A DNA stretch of 64,000 nucleotides from Parelaphostrongylus tenuis. Lineage: Eukaryota; Nematoda; Chromadorea; Rhabditida; Metastrongylidae. Below are positions 11,601-19,687 of the stretch, one piece after another. A model generated the notes under the pieces. That model was not told where the DNA came from. It did not search any database and worked only from the letters and a program-made list of their open reading frames with translations. The stretch is taken from assembly GCA_019055375.1 (NCBI GenBank), contig JAHQIW010006393.1:1-64000 (forward strand), in the 5' to 3' direction. The translations under genes and the position numbers were made by a program. Position 1 is the first letter of the stretch; each line of letters opens with the position of its first letter.

Positions 11601-14600
11601 AAACAGTTATCAGATATATCAAAATTTTGGCCGTGCTCTCAAGAAAACACTCGAAATGAACGGCATGATATTTCGAAAACATCAGCCAAGAGCAATCGAT
11701 TGTACAACACTGCTGATCTAGTGATTTAATTCACTTAACCTCACGTGTAAATTGTACGTCGTCACCTACCGATGTAGGAGGATGAACACTTCCGAGAGGA
11801 TTGCCTAAGACGGGGGGGGGTACTGCTCAACTGACGGGGCTGTCAAGGCCAAAACACGTGTATTACACTGTAAGTTGCCCACGAAAGACCACATGACATG
11901 TCGGCTCAAAAATAGTCATCAGATATATGAAGTTAATCTTGACATGCGGTTGTAAAAGGCGGAGTGACCGTACGTTAGTGATGTTCGTAGCGCGGTAGAT
12001 CCCCTCTCCCCTCAACTCAACGGCATTGAGTCAACGAGCTCCTCAGCTAGCCTATCGATCCTCGAAAAGTCTTCAGTGAACTTTGCTCTTCGTTTGTATC
12101 TGGTATTTCTTCTAGAGATACACGTGTTCCAAAAGTTCTGAGGATACAGCTGAATCTAAAATGTAATTGTGACATGTTACAGATGTAGCTATGAGTTCTG
12201 AACGGCTTTTTCACTTAATCACTGAGTGCGATGAAACCACCGTAGTCAGGAACCCTCAGTTCTTCAGGATTTTATCCGTAGCTTATCATTCATCCCATAG
12301 TTTTTGGAACGAGTCTCATTATCAATGACCATTCCCTGTTTTATCCTTCTTTCAATACACTTTACTCATGAACTTCTTTATATCATGAGTCTATGAAAGT
12401 TAATTCACCTCTGGCTTCACGTGGCGCAGTGGTTAGAGGTGCCTTGTGACACACTTGTCTTCGGTCAATTAATGGTTGATAGTTCGATCCCGCGCTCACG
12501 GCTTATCACCTTCCTTTTCTTCGCGGTCGGGACCAGTCGGTACCAGACTCGTCTGAAAGGATAGCAGAATTGACTCGATACATCGTTAGCTCACCGCAAG
12601 CCATTGTCAAGTTCATATATGCATTCATCACCTCTGTCGATGCTACGAATGAAGTCGAATGCATCACGCGTGCATCGGGAATAATCAACACCAAGCTTTA
12701 TCCTTTTATTTTATCCTTCTTTACGCTTCCAGAAGTTCACATGAGTTGTCGGAGCTCTCCTATGGTCTGCAGTTTATTTGGGGCCTAGTTCTCTCTTCCT
12801 TTCCCTCCTTCCACTTCACTGTTCAAAATCCAGCCTAAATCGTTACATAGTCGTTCGAGATTGACCAGTTATCAGTTAGATAGGCTATCATACTGATAAA
12901 TAGGAGTGATTTATAGACGATGAGTTCGTCACAATGCATAGTTTAACACTAAACGTGTGCGAGATACGGTAGGTGCTCAGGCGAAGTTTATTGGATTGGT
13001 GCAAAAGTGGTGGCGTTTCGGTTTTGTGATTAGAAAACTGACAACTAAGCTCAAAACATCTTGATTGATCGAATAAGAGCAATTATAATCAACACTTGTT
13101 TGACAACTTGAAATGATTCTACTTTTCCTTGTATCATGTAAATTGGTGTCTTGGGATTTGACGAACTCTTCGGAAGGCCTATTCTGCATCTGTTGATTGT
13201 GGAGGCGTTTTCACTGCAACAAGTTGTCGAGATACTTGAAGAAATAGCAGTCGGTGGGCGCGAGGCTCGGCGAATATGGAGGATGAGGCAGAACTTTGTA
13301 GCTTAATTCGTTAGACTTTTGCAGTGTTCGTTGTGCGACATGTGGCTGTCAACTGGCTCTAGAAAATCCGCTTTTACTTTTGCGCCAACCTTTGCCGCCC
13401 TCTCAGTTTGTTCCACTTGGTAAACGACACTAGGCGTAGTCTTGAGAATATCTGCTTCGATAATTGCTTTTCCTGTGACTCTGATGACGCTGGGAAAAAT
13501 TGTAATCGCTGTTATACATTGTTGAAATGCGTCTCCTTCGCAAAGCTTCTTGAATCACCGCTGCACTGTACGTTCGTTAGCAGTTCCTGGGTCAAATACG
13601 CTGTTGATGTTGCGAGTTTTCTCTGCTTGCACGACACATTTTGAATTCACGGTCTGAAACCGCCGCAACTTTTGCACCATCGAACATCCTTTCCATAGTC
13701 TAAAAACATAGAATAACCAATAAGTAGGATGTTGTTAGCAACAAAACGTAGGGAAAAAATGCGCCTTGAAATCATATATAACATAACCACATTGGTTCTT
13801 TTCAGGTATGAGGGACAAATGAAAACCGATTTCATTCGCTGAAGAGCAACTTTTCATAGGGTTGCTAGTAACCATTCGAAAGCCGGAACTTCAAGCTACA
13901 GCCTCATGTCTCCGGTTCTCGAATAAGACTTTTTGACGTTGCTACAGGAGAAGATTCTTGGCTTCAGACACGCATATTTCTCGCGGGATAGAGCTCTTTC
14001 TTTAGACTATTAGTAATCAGTTCGATAGCATAGTTGAATTTGATTTCAAGGATGTGCTATATCCTGAAAAGACCGCTTTCTCTGAAACGCAAGCAGGTAA
14101 AATAGAGTTGCAACTCAACTTTTAATAAGTCGAATTCCCACTTGGGGCAAACGAAATCATGCACGCAATCACGTGGATGCTAGCTGCAGCGGCCAGTGAA
14201 CGGTGCTATGAGCGCGCAGAGAAGTCTTGCGTCAGCAGCCTCGTGATCGCCGCACCTAACGCAACGTGAACTGGCTTAGATCGTCCATTCTCTACACATC
14301 GAATTCAACTTATTCTACCTGCTGCGTTGCAGGAAAACTGTCTTCTTAGAATATAAGCACAGCAATGAAATCAGTAACCATTACGTTATCTTATGATTGC
14401 AAGTAGTCCAACAAAGAGCTCTGTCCGGCGAGAAGAATGCACTAGTTTTATGTGAAGTTCACAGCGTTATATAAGAGTGTTTCAGAAAACTGGCAGCTTG
14501 TGAACTGTAACCTCAAGTCCTAGCTTTCGAATAGTTAGCTAACAACTCTATGAGAAGTTCCTCTCCAGCGAATGAGATCGCTTTACCATTTGTCCTCCTT

Positions 14601-17600
14601 AGAACTGATTTGTCACCCCACATTCGCTGAAGAATCTATCTCTGATATAGAACGTCAGATTTCAATAATGCCTGAACAGCCTTTACTTTTGTACCGAGCT
14701 GAGCCATGTAATATGAGCCATGTTGAAAATTATCTATTCTTATTGGCACATCATATTTGGAGTTTTACTATTCATTTGTTCTCCAGCGATATCTCCCTCC
14801 CCACTTTCATTACACAATCCATCTCCAAAAAATGCTATTGCTCGTTGGAATAGCGACACTTCTGCTTATTGAAAGGCTATGGGAAAGAATACTTATGAGT
14901 TCCGCCTCATAGCCTAGAGACATAGCGGAATTTCATCTGGAACTCATGTGGAATAGATCTAGTGCCAAACAATTTCCTGCCACTACTTTCGATTTCAGAG
15001 GGTGTGGCACAGTGGTTACAAGTGCTCTGTGAGACACATGTAGTCGATGATCTGACCGCCCGCTCATAGTCTCACCAAGCCTTCCACTCATCCGTGGTCG
15101 GTTAACTGGTGCTGGACTTGTGGAGGAGGAGCGCGGCACTGTCTTGATGCATTGTTAGGCCACCAGCGGATCATTCTAAAGACCCGAATATGCATTCAAT
15201 CACCTCCATCGATGCCACGAATGGAGTTGAATGCATGGCGCATTCCGCAAATTGATCTACGTCAAATGCTTTTAGTGGCACCTTCGGTTTTTTTTCATAC
15301 AGTAGTAATTTAAAATTAGACTTGATCCACAGTACTGCGAAAAAGAGAAGGTGGATATCTGTGCAGTGCTGATGTAACACATCTCGAAAAGAATACAAGA
15401 TTTGTTGAGCGTAATTGCCGGCCAGTCTCTGTGACAACATGCAAACCCGAATTCTCATCATTTCTTCACATTATCGCATCATACAGTATATAGATAAATG
15501 CATCTAGGATTATTGAGTGGTATGTTGCAAAGCACTCAATCTCAGGCGAGGGTTGAACTCACATTTCATACATTTCGGGAGCACATACTACCACTAGACC
15601 GCCGTGGTTACCCGCTTTGCTACCCAATCTAGCTTCGATATAACCTATCGTATTGTCAGCAAGTAATCTTCAACGGGTTTAGACTGGTAAGCACATATTG
15701 GGATTAAATCCAGCAAGAAGAAGAGGGTAGCAAAGTGTTCGACTCGATGGTGTTGTGGTAGCAGTCGCCTCCGGTGTAGGTGAAACGTGAGTTCAGCTCC
15801 CGTCTGAGTTGAATTTGCATAGCTCTCAATACTCTTAGATATAACACTGCTGAGAACAGTAAAATTAAAGAATTAATGTAATCTATAAAACTATAGTCAT
15901 CACTGTGCGTAGTGTTGGTAATAGCTGTAGTTCTAGTTGAGCGAGCATACTTTTTATCGACTTTTAGGATACCAGTGCTAGTTTTTCTCTCAATAATGCC
16001 ACCACTTCCTGGTGATATACACGTTTTCGAGTACGTTCTCCATTGTGTTTAGGTAGTTCTCTGTTCTGAGATATCGTGGAAAAGTTATAATCTGTTCTCA
16101 CCCAATTCCTTGAATCCTTATCGAAGAGATAGGCTATCTTTTGTAGCTACACAAATGTATGGTCATTGATGTCTGTTTGTTATTTTGATGAGTACTTTGT
16201 AGATAGTCGGAGCTGCTTATTTGTAAAAATGTTCGCGGTTGATCATTCCCTGAGAAAATGCGCCATGGGTTCGATTTTATCAAACATCGTTGATTGTGAT
16301 TGAGCGCATATCTGGCTCTTACAGTGGCTCTTAGCTTGGCATGCTTATGTATCAAGTCAGTGCTGCTATCCTCCCAAATATCTCTACTGCTAATTCACCA
16401 AACCCGGAGGGATGAAAGGCTTGATGAGCCGTGAGCGTGGAGTCGAACTATCGACCACGTGTGCATTGCGCGGCATCTCAAGCACCGCACCACAGGCGCT
16501 CCTTTAGTTAGCTGTAGTGTTAATAATTGTATTAATCGTTAACTTTCAGTTACGAAAACGAAGTGAAGCACACAGTCGTTGAGCAGCGAGATAACACTAT
16601 CTATTACCTGGATGAGGGATATGTGTTTAACAGTATAGTGGTGAGCGTTATTTTGCAGCGGAGCCATTTTTATTTATAAATTATTGTTTACAAATGCAAT
16701 CATTGTGCTTCGAATACCACGGATATGATCGCTTATTGTCGTTTCAGTGATGAAAACCACAAAAATACTTTTCGAAATCATTCTTCTTCAGGAGCTCGTG
16801 AACTACTACAGGGAAAATAACCTCTGTGAAAGCTTCAACTCACTAAATACAACTCTGAAAAATGCTTACCGAACTTGCAAGGTGTGGAGACATGTCTCTT
16901 TTCTCTTAACCCTTTGCGTACGATGAAGGTCATCTAGACCAATTTTTAGTGGTCTCTCTTAGCTGGGCAAGCTTTTTGAACTAGAATTGTAATGGTCTTT
17001 CGAAAGCCTAAGTCTCGGTTATCTCGAAACTGCACCTGATTTCTGAAAAGACTTTCTTTGTGCGCTGTATCATGAATATTTGGTCTTCTCATAAGTTTTG
17101 GCACTAGAGCAATAAACCCCAAACTCATTAACCAGAAGTAGTTAAAATTGTCTAGCAATACTATTCAAAGTCGTCGGCCAATTCCTTGACATTCAAAGTC
17201 TGATCCTCTTTAATTGCTTCGATGATGGTCTCTCGATCAACTTCGTCCGGAGCGCAGCTGGTCCTTCAAATTGATGTTGCAAGCGCAAAACTCAGCAAAG
17301 ACCCAGAACGCTGTTCACCTGGATACAAATCCTTATGCCTTTGCACGGTTGATGTTCTCGAAAGCCTTGGGTACATCGCGTCCCAGTTCGTACCCGTAAA
17401 GCAGCAAACTGCGATAAAGTCTTCGTTTAGTGGCCATGATGAGACAAGCATGGACAAATTTGATATCAAAAGAAAGCTCAGAAAATTATGCACAAAGCGG
17501 TTTTGAGTTGTTATCTGAGAGATAGCAGAAATGTGTTCAAGCTGATGGTGCATACTTTGAATAGTGTTGTTAAGCAGTTTCCATTACTTGTGGTCAATAA

Positions 17601-18356
17601 ATTTGGTGTACATTGCTCTGGCAACAAAACTTATAAGAAGACCTCTCAAATTGTGTTTCTTACTCGATTTGCTTTGTTTACTCGACTAATGTCTGAGGAT
17701 GGCATTTTCAAGACTATACTAATGCGTGTTTGATATCACAATTCTCAACAATTCCGCAGTCAAATGGGTTTTTGAGGTTTTCAAATTTGAGGTCTATTAG
17801 AGCGAAAAGAAGATTACGTTTCGTACTCGAAATTTTCTTTGCACGTAAAAGTCATATTTGCACAAAAAGTATATGGGCATGTAGAGAAAACTATCTTTGA
17901 TCAGATTTATAAAGAACACCCAAAGTTTTTTCCCGAACCAAGAAAAATGTTTTTATCAAATAACGAAAATCGCGTACCGCTTGCGAAAACTGATCAACTG
18001 CTGTCCACAAAGGGTTGAATGGCTTAGCTCGATAGTGCATTCTTCTCACTAGTTGTGCACTGCATTTAATCGCTTTGAATTAGTGAATTCGTTCCTAGTT
18101 GTATCGTGTAATCTATGACTATGATGCCCCTGCGGAGAAATTCCTGACTCTACGCAAAGGTGACCGTCTGACGCTTGTCGACGTCATTGGTGAAGATCGG
18201 GGCTGGTGGAAAGGACAGATAGCTGACAGGGTGAGATTTGTTTTGAATGTATGCTATTGAATCACTTATTTCAAAAACTTTTCTTTGGGTTGTTCTATAG
18301 CTTTTTTCAGGTCGGTTTTCTTTCCTCTGAGCTTCGTCGAGCCATGGAAAGAGTGA
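3365..18356 (+). CDS. vav-1: VAV-type Rho guanine-nucleotide exchange factor, 3' part (PH-C1-SH3-SH2-SH3)
   Basis: VAV proteins activate Rho/Rac GTPases downstream of tyrosine kinases at the plasma membrane. The domain series PH, C1, SH3, SH2, SH3 on one strand is diagnostic for VAV. Exons read by eye: 3365-3518, 4870-4922, 5270-about 5287, 5436-5601, 6738-6877, 6942-7076, 7736-7857, candidate 9179-9229, 10367-10537, 16550-16640, 16792-16881, 18099-18230, 18311-18356. Most junctions keep intron phase; doubtful joins are 5287/5436 and 7857/9179. CH, acidic and DH exons should lie upstream of base 1. Canonical splicing shifts the last exon by one base relative to the expected SH3 ending (see findings). 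Introns are packed with MITEs, SINEs and mariner remnants. Identity is confident; the symbol follows the C. elegans orthologue. Confidence 0.85.
3600..4700. repeat. Dispersed repeat blocks in a VAV intron
   Basis: This intronic stretch contains segments of a repeat that recurs throughout the window. A typical unit has a GATAGCTT-containing block, then CTGAAAAGGCC, then a block around AGCGCTGTAGCA followed by AAAATAAG. Copies here face both ways (plus near 3750-3880, minus near 4060-4180 and 4570-4620). No exon was recognised between 3519 and 4869. Confidence 0.5.
5690..6470. repeat. Dispersed repeat, facing copies in a VAV intron
   Basis: A plus copy of the GATAGCTT...CTGAAAAGGC...GCTGTAGCAG repeat (about 5690-5850) is followed by a reversed, more diverged segment (about 6250-6400). 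The facing arrangement is the same foldback layout seen at 13.8-14.6 kb. A short open frame at 5863-6066 lies in this repeat and is not considered a gene. Confidence 0.5.
6490..6685. mobile_element. TTAA/CCCTTT-type MITE, diverged copy
   Basis: It starts at a TTAAC and carries inverted ends reading GACCACGGACCCACGG on the left and, on the opposite strand at the right, GACCGTGGGCCCACGG. The internal part contains the family's TCTCTAACTC block. It ends about 50 bp before the first C1 exon of vav-1. The CCCTTT terminus is degraded here; assignment rests on resemblance to the copy at 7882-8129. Confidence 0.6.
6738..7076 (+). CDS. vav-1: vav-1 exons encoding the C1 (cysteine-rich) domain
   Basis: Exons 6738-6877 and 6942-7076 join in phase (AAA GTATGT donor, ATTTCAG acceptor). 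They read CGVCEKFLKGLFFQGYKC followed by NCDGLLHKACIALRPC. This supplies the CX2C, CX13C, CX2C, X4H, X2C zinc ligands of an atypical VAV C1 domain, which packs against the DH-PH module rather than binding diacylglycerol. The last cysteine spacing is five residues, shorter than canonical C1. The first exon's opening base completes the Arg codon split by the preceding PH exon donor at 5602. After the C1 a Ser/Thr/Gln-rich linker leads to the first SH3. Confidence 0.87.
7283..7593 (+). mobile_element. tRNA-derived SINE, family A, copy 1
   Basis: It begins with a tRNA-like head (TGGCGCAGTGGTTAGA as A box, GGTTCGATTTC as B box). The head is followed by a shared body containing ACTTGTCTGGGAGGATAGG and GAATGGAATCGCATGCAT, and a T-rich tail near CTTTATCC. 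The same head, body and tail recur at seven other places in the window. It lies in the vav-1 intron after the C1 exons. Confidence 0.75.
7736..7857 (+). CDS. vav-1: vav-1 exon encoding the first half of the N-terminal SH3 domain
   Basis: After TTTGCTTTAG the exon reads GDQVVAISKYFGNESGFLKF then DKDDIIEVAQNHGNGTFS and ends at a GTGAGT donor. This is the RT-loop half of the VAV N-terminal SH3, which lacks the ALYDY and WW signatures of canonical SH3 domains as expected for VAV. It joins the C1 exon in phase 1. The second half should lie downstream; the best candidate is 9179-9229. Confidence 0.8.
7882..8129. mobile_element. TTAA-flanked MITE with CCCTTT terminal inverted repeats
   Basis: The most complete copy of its family: 248 bp including a TTAA at each edge. 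Ends read TTAACCCTTTGAAGATCGTG on the left and, on the opposite strand, TTAACCCTTTCGAGGACGTG on the right. Inner inverted blocks around GACGGTCTGC continue the palindrome. TTAA targets with CCCTTT termini are typical of piggyBac-type elements. No transposase is encoded, so it is non-autonomous. Confidence 0.78.
8150..8700. repeat. Dispersed foldback-type repeat
   Basis: A plus unit (about 8160-8350: GATAGCTTAAAT, CTGAAAAGGCC, GTTGTAGCAG, AAAATAAG) faces a reversed unit (about 8430-8690: GCGTAAAACTCAACTTTATC, then GGCTTTTTCAGAGACC). Same repeat family as other intron blocks. No coding content recognised. Confidence 0.5.
8688..8835. mobile_element. MITE of the TTAA/CCCTTT family, degenerate
   Basis: Inverted arms carry CTCTGCGTCTCTAACTTTC on the left and GAGTTAGAGACGCAGAGG on the right around a short loop. 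The same internal block is found in the better-preserved copies at 7882-8129 and 10617-10790. The terminal TTAACCC sequences are eroded. Confidence 0.55.
9179..9229 (+). CDS. vav-1: Candidate vav-1 exon, second half of the first SH3
   Basis: The segment lies between a good acceptor (ACTTTTAG) and a consensus GTAAGT donor. In one frame it reads IDRKESTVLPRRIFANG, which resembles the closing strands of the VAV N-terminal SH3 (hydrophobic-Pro-X-X-hydrophobic). Its 3' phase fits the next exon perfectly: GG plus the A at 10367 gives Gly. Its 5' phase needs two carried bases while the upstream exon (ending 7857) carries none, so either a micro-exon is missing or one base is wrong. Confidence 0.45.
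9260..10000. repeat. Dispersed foldback-type repeats in a VAV intron
   Basis: Two plus-type units (about 9280-9440 and 9770-9960) of the GATAGCT/CGAAAGCTTAAATCTC...TGTAGCAG family. The second starts with the family terminus GACAAATGAAAAAATGATCC followed by TTCGCTGG. The intervening 9480-9720 segment appears reversed. Confidence 0.5.
10367..16881 (+). CDS. vav-1: vav-1 exons encoding the SH2 domain
   Basis: Three exons (10367-10537, 16550-16640, 16792-16881) join in phase. They read PWYMGELERADSE, GTFLVRYSKNRQSYVISI, EVKHTVVEQRDNTIYYLDEG and ELVNYYRENNLCESFNSL. The FLVR arginine that binds phosphotyrosine is present, as are the central KH of the fourth strand and the closing helix. The intron between the FLVR exon and the next is about 6 kb (10538-16549) and holds four tRNA-derived SINE copies, a mariner remnant, a foldback element and a MITE. 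The start at 10367 (TTCTAG acceptor) is chosen because it fits the phase of 9179-9229. Confidence 0.87.
10617..10790. mobile_element. TTAA/CCCTTT-family MITE, short copy
   Basis: About 174 bp between TAACCCCTACGGATTCGTGG on the left and an opposite-strand end reading TTAAACACTTACGGGACCG on the right. The inverted internal blocks GGCCTTTGCGTCTCTAACC and the reverse form near GAGACTCAGAGACC match the other copies. It begins 80 bp after the SH2 exon donor at 10538, inside the vav-1 intron. Confidence 0.65.
10826..11119 (+). mobile_element. tRNA-derived SINE, family A, copy 2
   Basis: The body blocks ACTTGTCTGAGAGGATGGGA and GATACATCGGTAAGCC and the tail near CTCTTTTTTATCCG match the other copies. 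The tRNA-like head (TTGGCGCAGTAATTAGC) is more diverged and its B box is poor. Confidence 0.65.
11495..11650. repeat. Short foldback (about 55 bp arms)
   Basis: The left arm (about 11495-11550, containing TGCTCAAAATTTCAATATAT) is the approximate reverse complement of the right arm (about 11588-11645, containing ATATATCAAAATTTTGGCC), with about 40 bp between. Part of the right arm also recurs directly at about 11877-11940 (CATGACATGT, then AGTCATCAGATATATGA). Probably a MITE fragment. Confidence 0.5.
12416..12724 (+). mobile_element. tRNA-derived SINE, family A, copy 3
   Basis: Well-preserved head: GTGGCGCAGTGGTTAGAGG (A box) and GATAGTTCGATCCCGC (B box region). The family body follows (ACTCGTCTGAAAGGATAGCA, GATACATCG, GAATGAAGTCGAATGCAT) and a T-rich tail with TTTTATCCTTC. 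Confidence 0.75.
12989..13685 (-). mobile_element. Mariner-like element, internally deleted, minus strand
   Basis: Terminal inverted repeats of about 28 bp flank it: GGATTGGTGCAAAAGTGGTG on the left and, on the opposite strand, CGATGGTGCAAAAGTTGCGG on the right, the mariner GGTGCAAAAGT hallmark. Read on the minus strand, the N-terminal block FDPGTANERTVQR is followed by a stop where the family has Trp, then FKKLCEGDA. After an internal gap comes the C-terminal block VLPHPPYSPSLAPTDCYFF with a catalytic-region Asp. Stops and the deletion make it a dead copy. It lies in the long SH2 intron of vav-1. Confidence 0.8.
13808..14600. repeat. Long foldback element with arms of roughly 300 bp
   Basis: The left edge reads GGGACAAATGAAAACCGATT, then CATTCGCTGAAG. 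The right edge read on the other strand gives GGACAAATGGTAAAGCGATC, then TCATTCGCTGG. Inner parts (CATTCGAAAGC, CTGCTACAGG-type blocks) remain complementary for several hundred bases around a central unique segment at about 14130-14320. No transposase is encoded. The arms contain the same units as the dispersed repeats elsewhere, so this looks like a near-complete member of that family. A 93-codon frame overlapping the right edge (14572-14853) has no recognisable product. Confidence 0.65.
14996..15265 (+). mobile_element. tRNA-derived SINE, family A, copy 4
   Basis: Head GGTGTGGCACAGTGGTTACA, body with GTTAACTGGTGCTGGACTTG and GATGCATTGTTAGGCCACC, ending near GGAGTTGAATGCATGGCGCA. The B box is degraded. 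Same orientation as the three preceding family A copies in this gene. Confidence 0.7.
15500..15845. repeat. Facing pair of tRNA-like SINE units, family C
   Basis: A minus-oriented unit (about 15505-15620, containing GCGAGGGTTGAACTCAC and CTACCACTAGACCGCC) faces a plus unit (about 15735-15840, containing GTGGTAGCAGTCGCC and GAGTTCAGCTCCC). Both carry the edge motif ATTGAGTGG or its relic. Same family as 19555-19687. Confidence 0.5.
16285..16505 (-). mobile_element. tRNA-derived SINE, family A, copy 5 (reverse)
   Basis: Reverse-orientation copy: the body (CTATCCTCCCAAATATCTC) is on the left, then the B box complement GGAGTCGAACTATCGACC and the A box complement CTCAAGCACCGCACC on the right. It ends 45 bp before the SH2 exon at 16550. 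Confidence 0.65.
17150..17440 (-). pseudogene. Mariner transposase N-terminal (helix-turn-helix) remnant
   Basis: On the minus strand, starting near 17438, one frame reads MATKRRLYRSLLLYGYELG and continues to a block equivalent to LRSGR after two stops. A neighbouring frame then gives DRETIIEAIKEDQTLNVKEL up to a stop near 17165. This is the paired helix-turn-helix arrangement of mariner-type transposases. The reading frame changes between the blocks and no catalytic domain follows. Located in the vav-1 intron between the SH2 and last SH3 exons; orientation opposite to the host gene. Confidence 0.6.
18099..18356 (+). CDS. vav-1: vav-1 exons encoding the C-terminal SH3 domain
   Basis: Exon 18099-18230 reads VIYDYDAPAEKFLTLRKGD and DRGWWKGQIADR, with the canonical ALYDY-like and WW motifs. 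The last exon follows TTTTTTCAG at 18311. In the canonical splice frame it gives VGFLSSELRR and runs on to 18448. In the +1 frame the same bases give FFPLSFVEPWKE and a stop at 18354-18356, exactly the ending expected of a VAV SH3. One surplus base within GGTTTTCTTTCC accounts for the difference. The domain would bind proline-rich partners. Confidence 0.8.
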
Positions 18357-18899
18357 AAAAGATATTTCTAGTTTTATTTGATCTCACTTTTTACTGTTTT
18401 TTTTTTCAAATTTTCACTAAAAACAGTTTTCTACTCGTTTGTTATTGATTTCGCACTATGTATGCCCAATCATTCCCTGACCAGTTTTGATTTTTTTTCC
18501 TTCACTTCATTTGTGTTTCTCTAATTCTATTCAGTTTCACATTTTTATGATTAATACTCAGATTGCTATGCTAATCATTTTATTTTGATTGCCTTTATAT
18601 CTAATGACTCTCGCAACCCTTATGTAGTTTTTTTTACGATTTGACCTACCAGATCTATTGTTATTTTAGTTTAGCCCACCAGTCTATCTATTGTTAATTT
18701 AGTTTACAATTTTTTTCTAACCAACCTACCTACAGGTGCCATTTTTTTCTCATCATCATTATCGACTGGTATGCTGTGTATATAACGGCCTTAAATTTTT
18801 ATCACAAATAAGTGTAAAAGCTTTTGTATGAAAGCGAAAATAAATTTCTGAAAATATGTTGATTTCGTTCAACCAATGTGACTGTGTGAAATGGACTGG

Positions 18900-18990
18900 A
18901 TAAAGCGAGGACCGCAATGGTGTACTGTGTGCGAGCGCTGCCCCGAAAGCATATAGTCACGGTTCGAGTCCATTACACTGATTCCATTTT
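18900..18990 (+). repeat. tRNA-like sequence (probable SINE head)
   Basis: A strong B box (CACGGTTCGAGTCC) follows a GCAATGGTGTACTGTGTGC stretch at about the right distance. I could not fold a clean cloverleaf, and no clear anticodon arm is visible, so a tRNA-derived repeat is more likely than a working tRNA gene. Confidence 0.35.
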
Positions 18991-19554
18991 TTGGTCATAT
19001 ATTAGCTTCTTTGTAGTTACATTTCGCATCATCCTAGCCTGCCGTAAAATGGATTCAGACTGTGAGTAGAAATTAACATTGAATTTCAATTACTGCTTCG
19101 GCTCAGATGGATCGAGCGACGATTTGTGCATCCCGGATCAGTCCCTTTGATGGATGGCTTGTGTGTAAGCCGATACTATGAAAACACGGCTGAGGCAAAG
19201 GCAGAGCATGGGCGGCTCCATCACGTACATATCAGACTTGTGGTTTTTCTCGTAGCATCCTTGTCGGGCTAGGCAGATGGAAGGAATAACACTGGCTTAA
19301 TTATTCTGGACTTTTCAATGAGACTAGTTAGCTGGAAGACGAAGTTTGTTAGGACATTGAATGCAAAACTATGATCAGTCCATATGGCTTACCAGTAGTA
19401 TTTGACACTTTCTGTCATTCGGTCCAAGTTCCAGAGCTCATGGAAAAGTTATTTTTTAGTGACGACAGCTGGATTTGGGGCCGGTAGCGCAAATGATCCG
19501 TATTTTTGAATGGAGAGTATTAGCATTTATAACAATAAGTTATTTCATATATAA

Positions 19555-19687
19555 TTAAGAGAACTGAGTGGTGGCGCTAATGTGCCTCGGAAGTGTAGTG
19601 GCAGCACGCGTCCTCGGTATGGATGGAACGCGGGTTCAACTCCTCCCGCCTGAGGTGGTATTTTCGCTCACCACTCAATTCTCTTAG
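19555..19687 (+). mobile_element. tRNA-like SINE, family C, with inverted terminal motifs
   Basis: A tRNA-like core (GTGTAGTGGCAGCACGCG as A box region, CGCGGGTTCAACTCC as B box) sits between inverted ends. The left end reads TAAGAGAACTGAGTGGTG and the right end, on the opposite strand, reads TAAGAGAATTGAGTGGTG, one mismatch in 18. Related units lie at 15500-15845 and about 54928-55035. Confidence 0.6.

Noticed and set aside
17222..17553. Overlapping 94- and 95-codon frames on both strands
   Set aside because: The region is a mariner transposase remnant best read in yet another minus frame; these frames are by-products.
18251..18448. Extended last vav-1 exon ending at 18448
   Set aside because: The frame gives a Phe-rich tail unlike any VAV protein; the +1 frame with the stop at 18354 gives the expected SH3 end.
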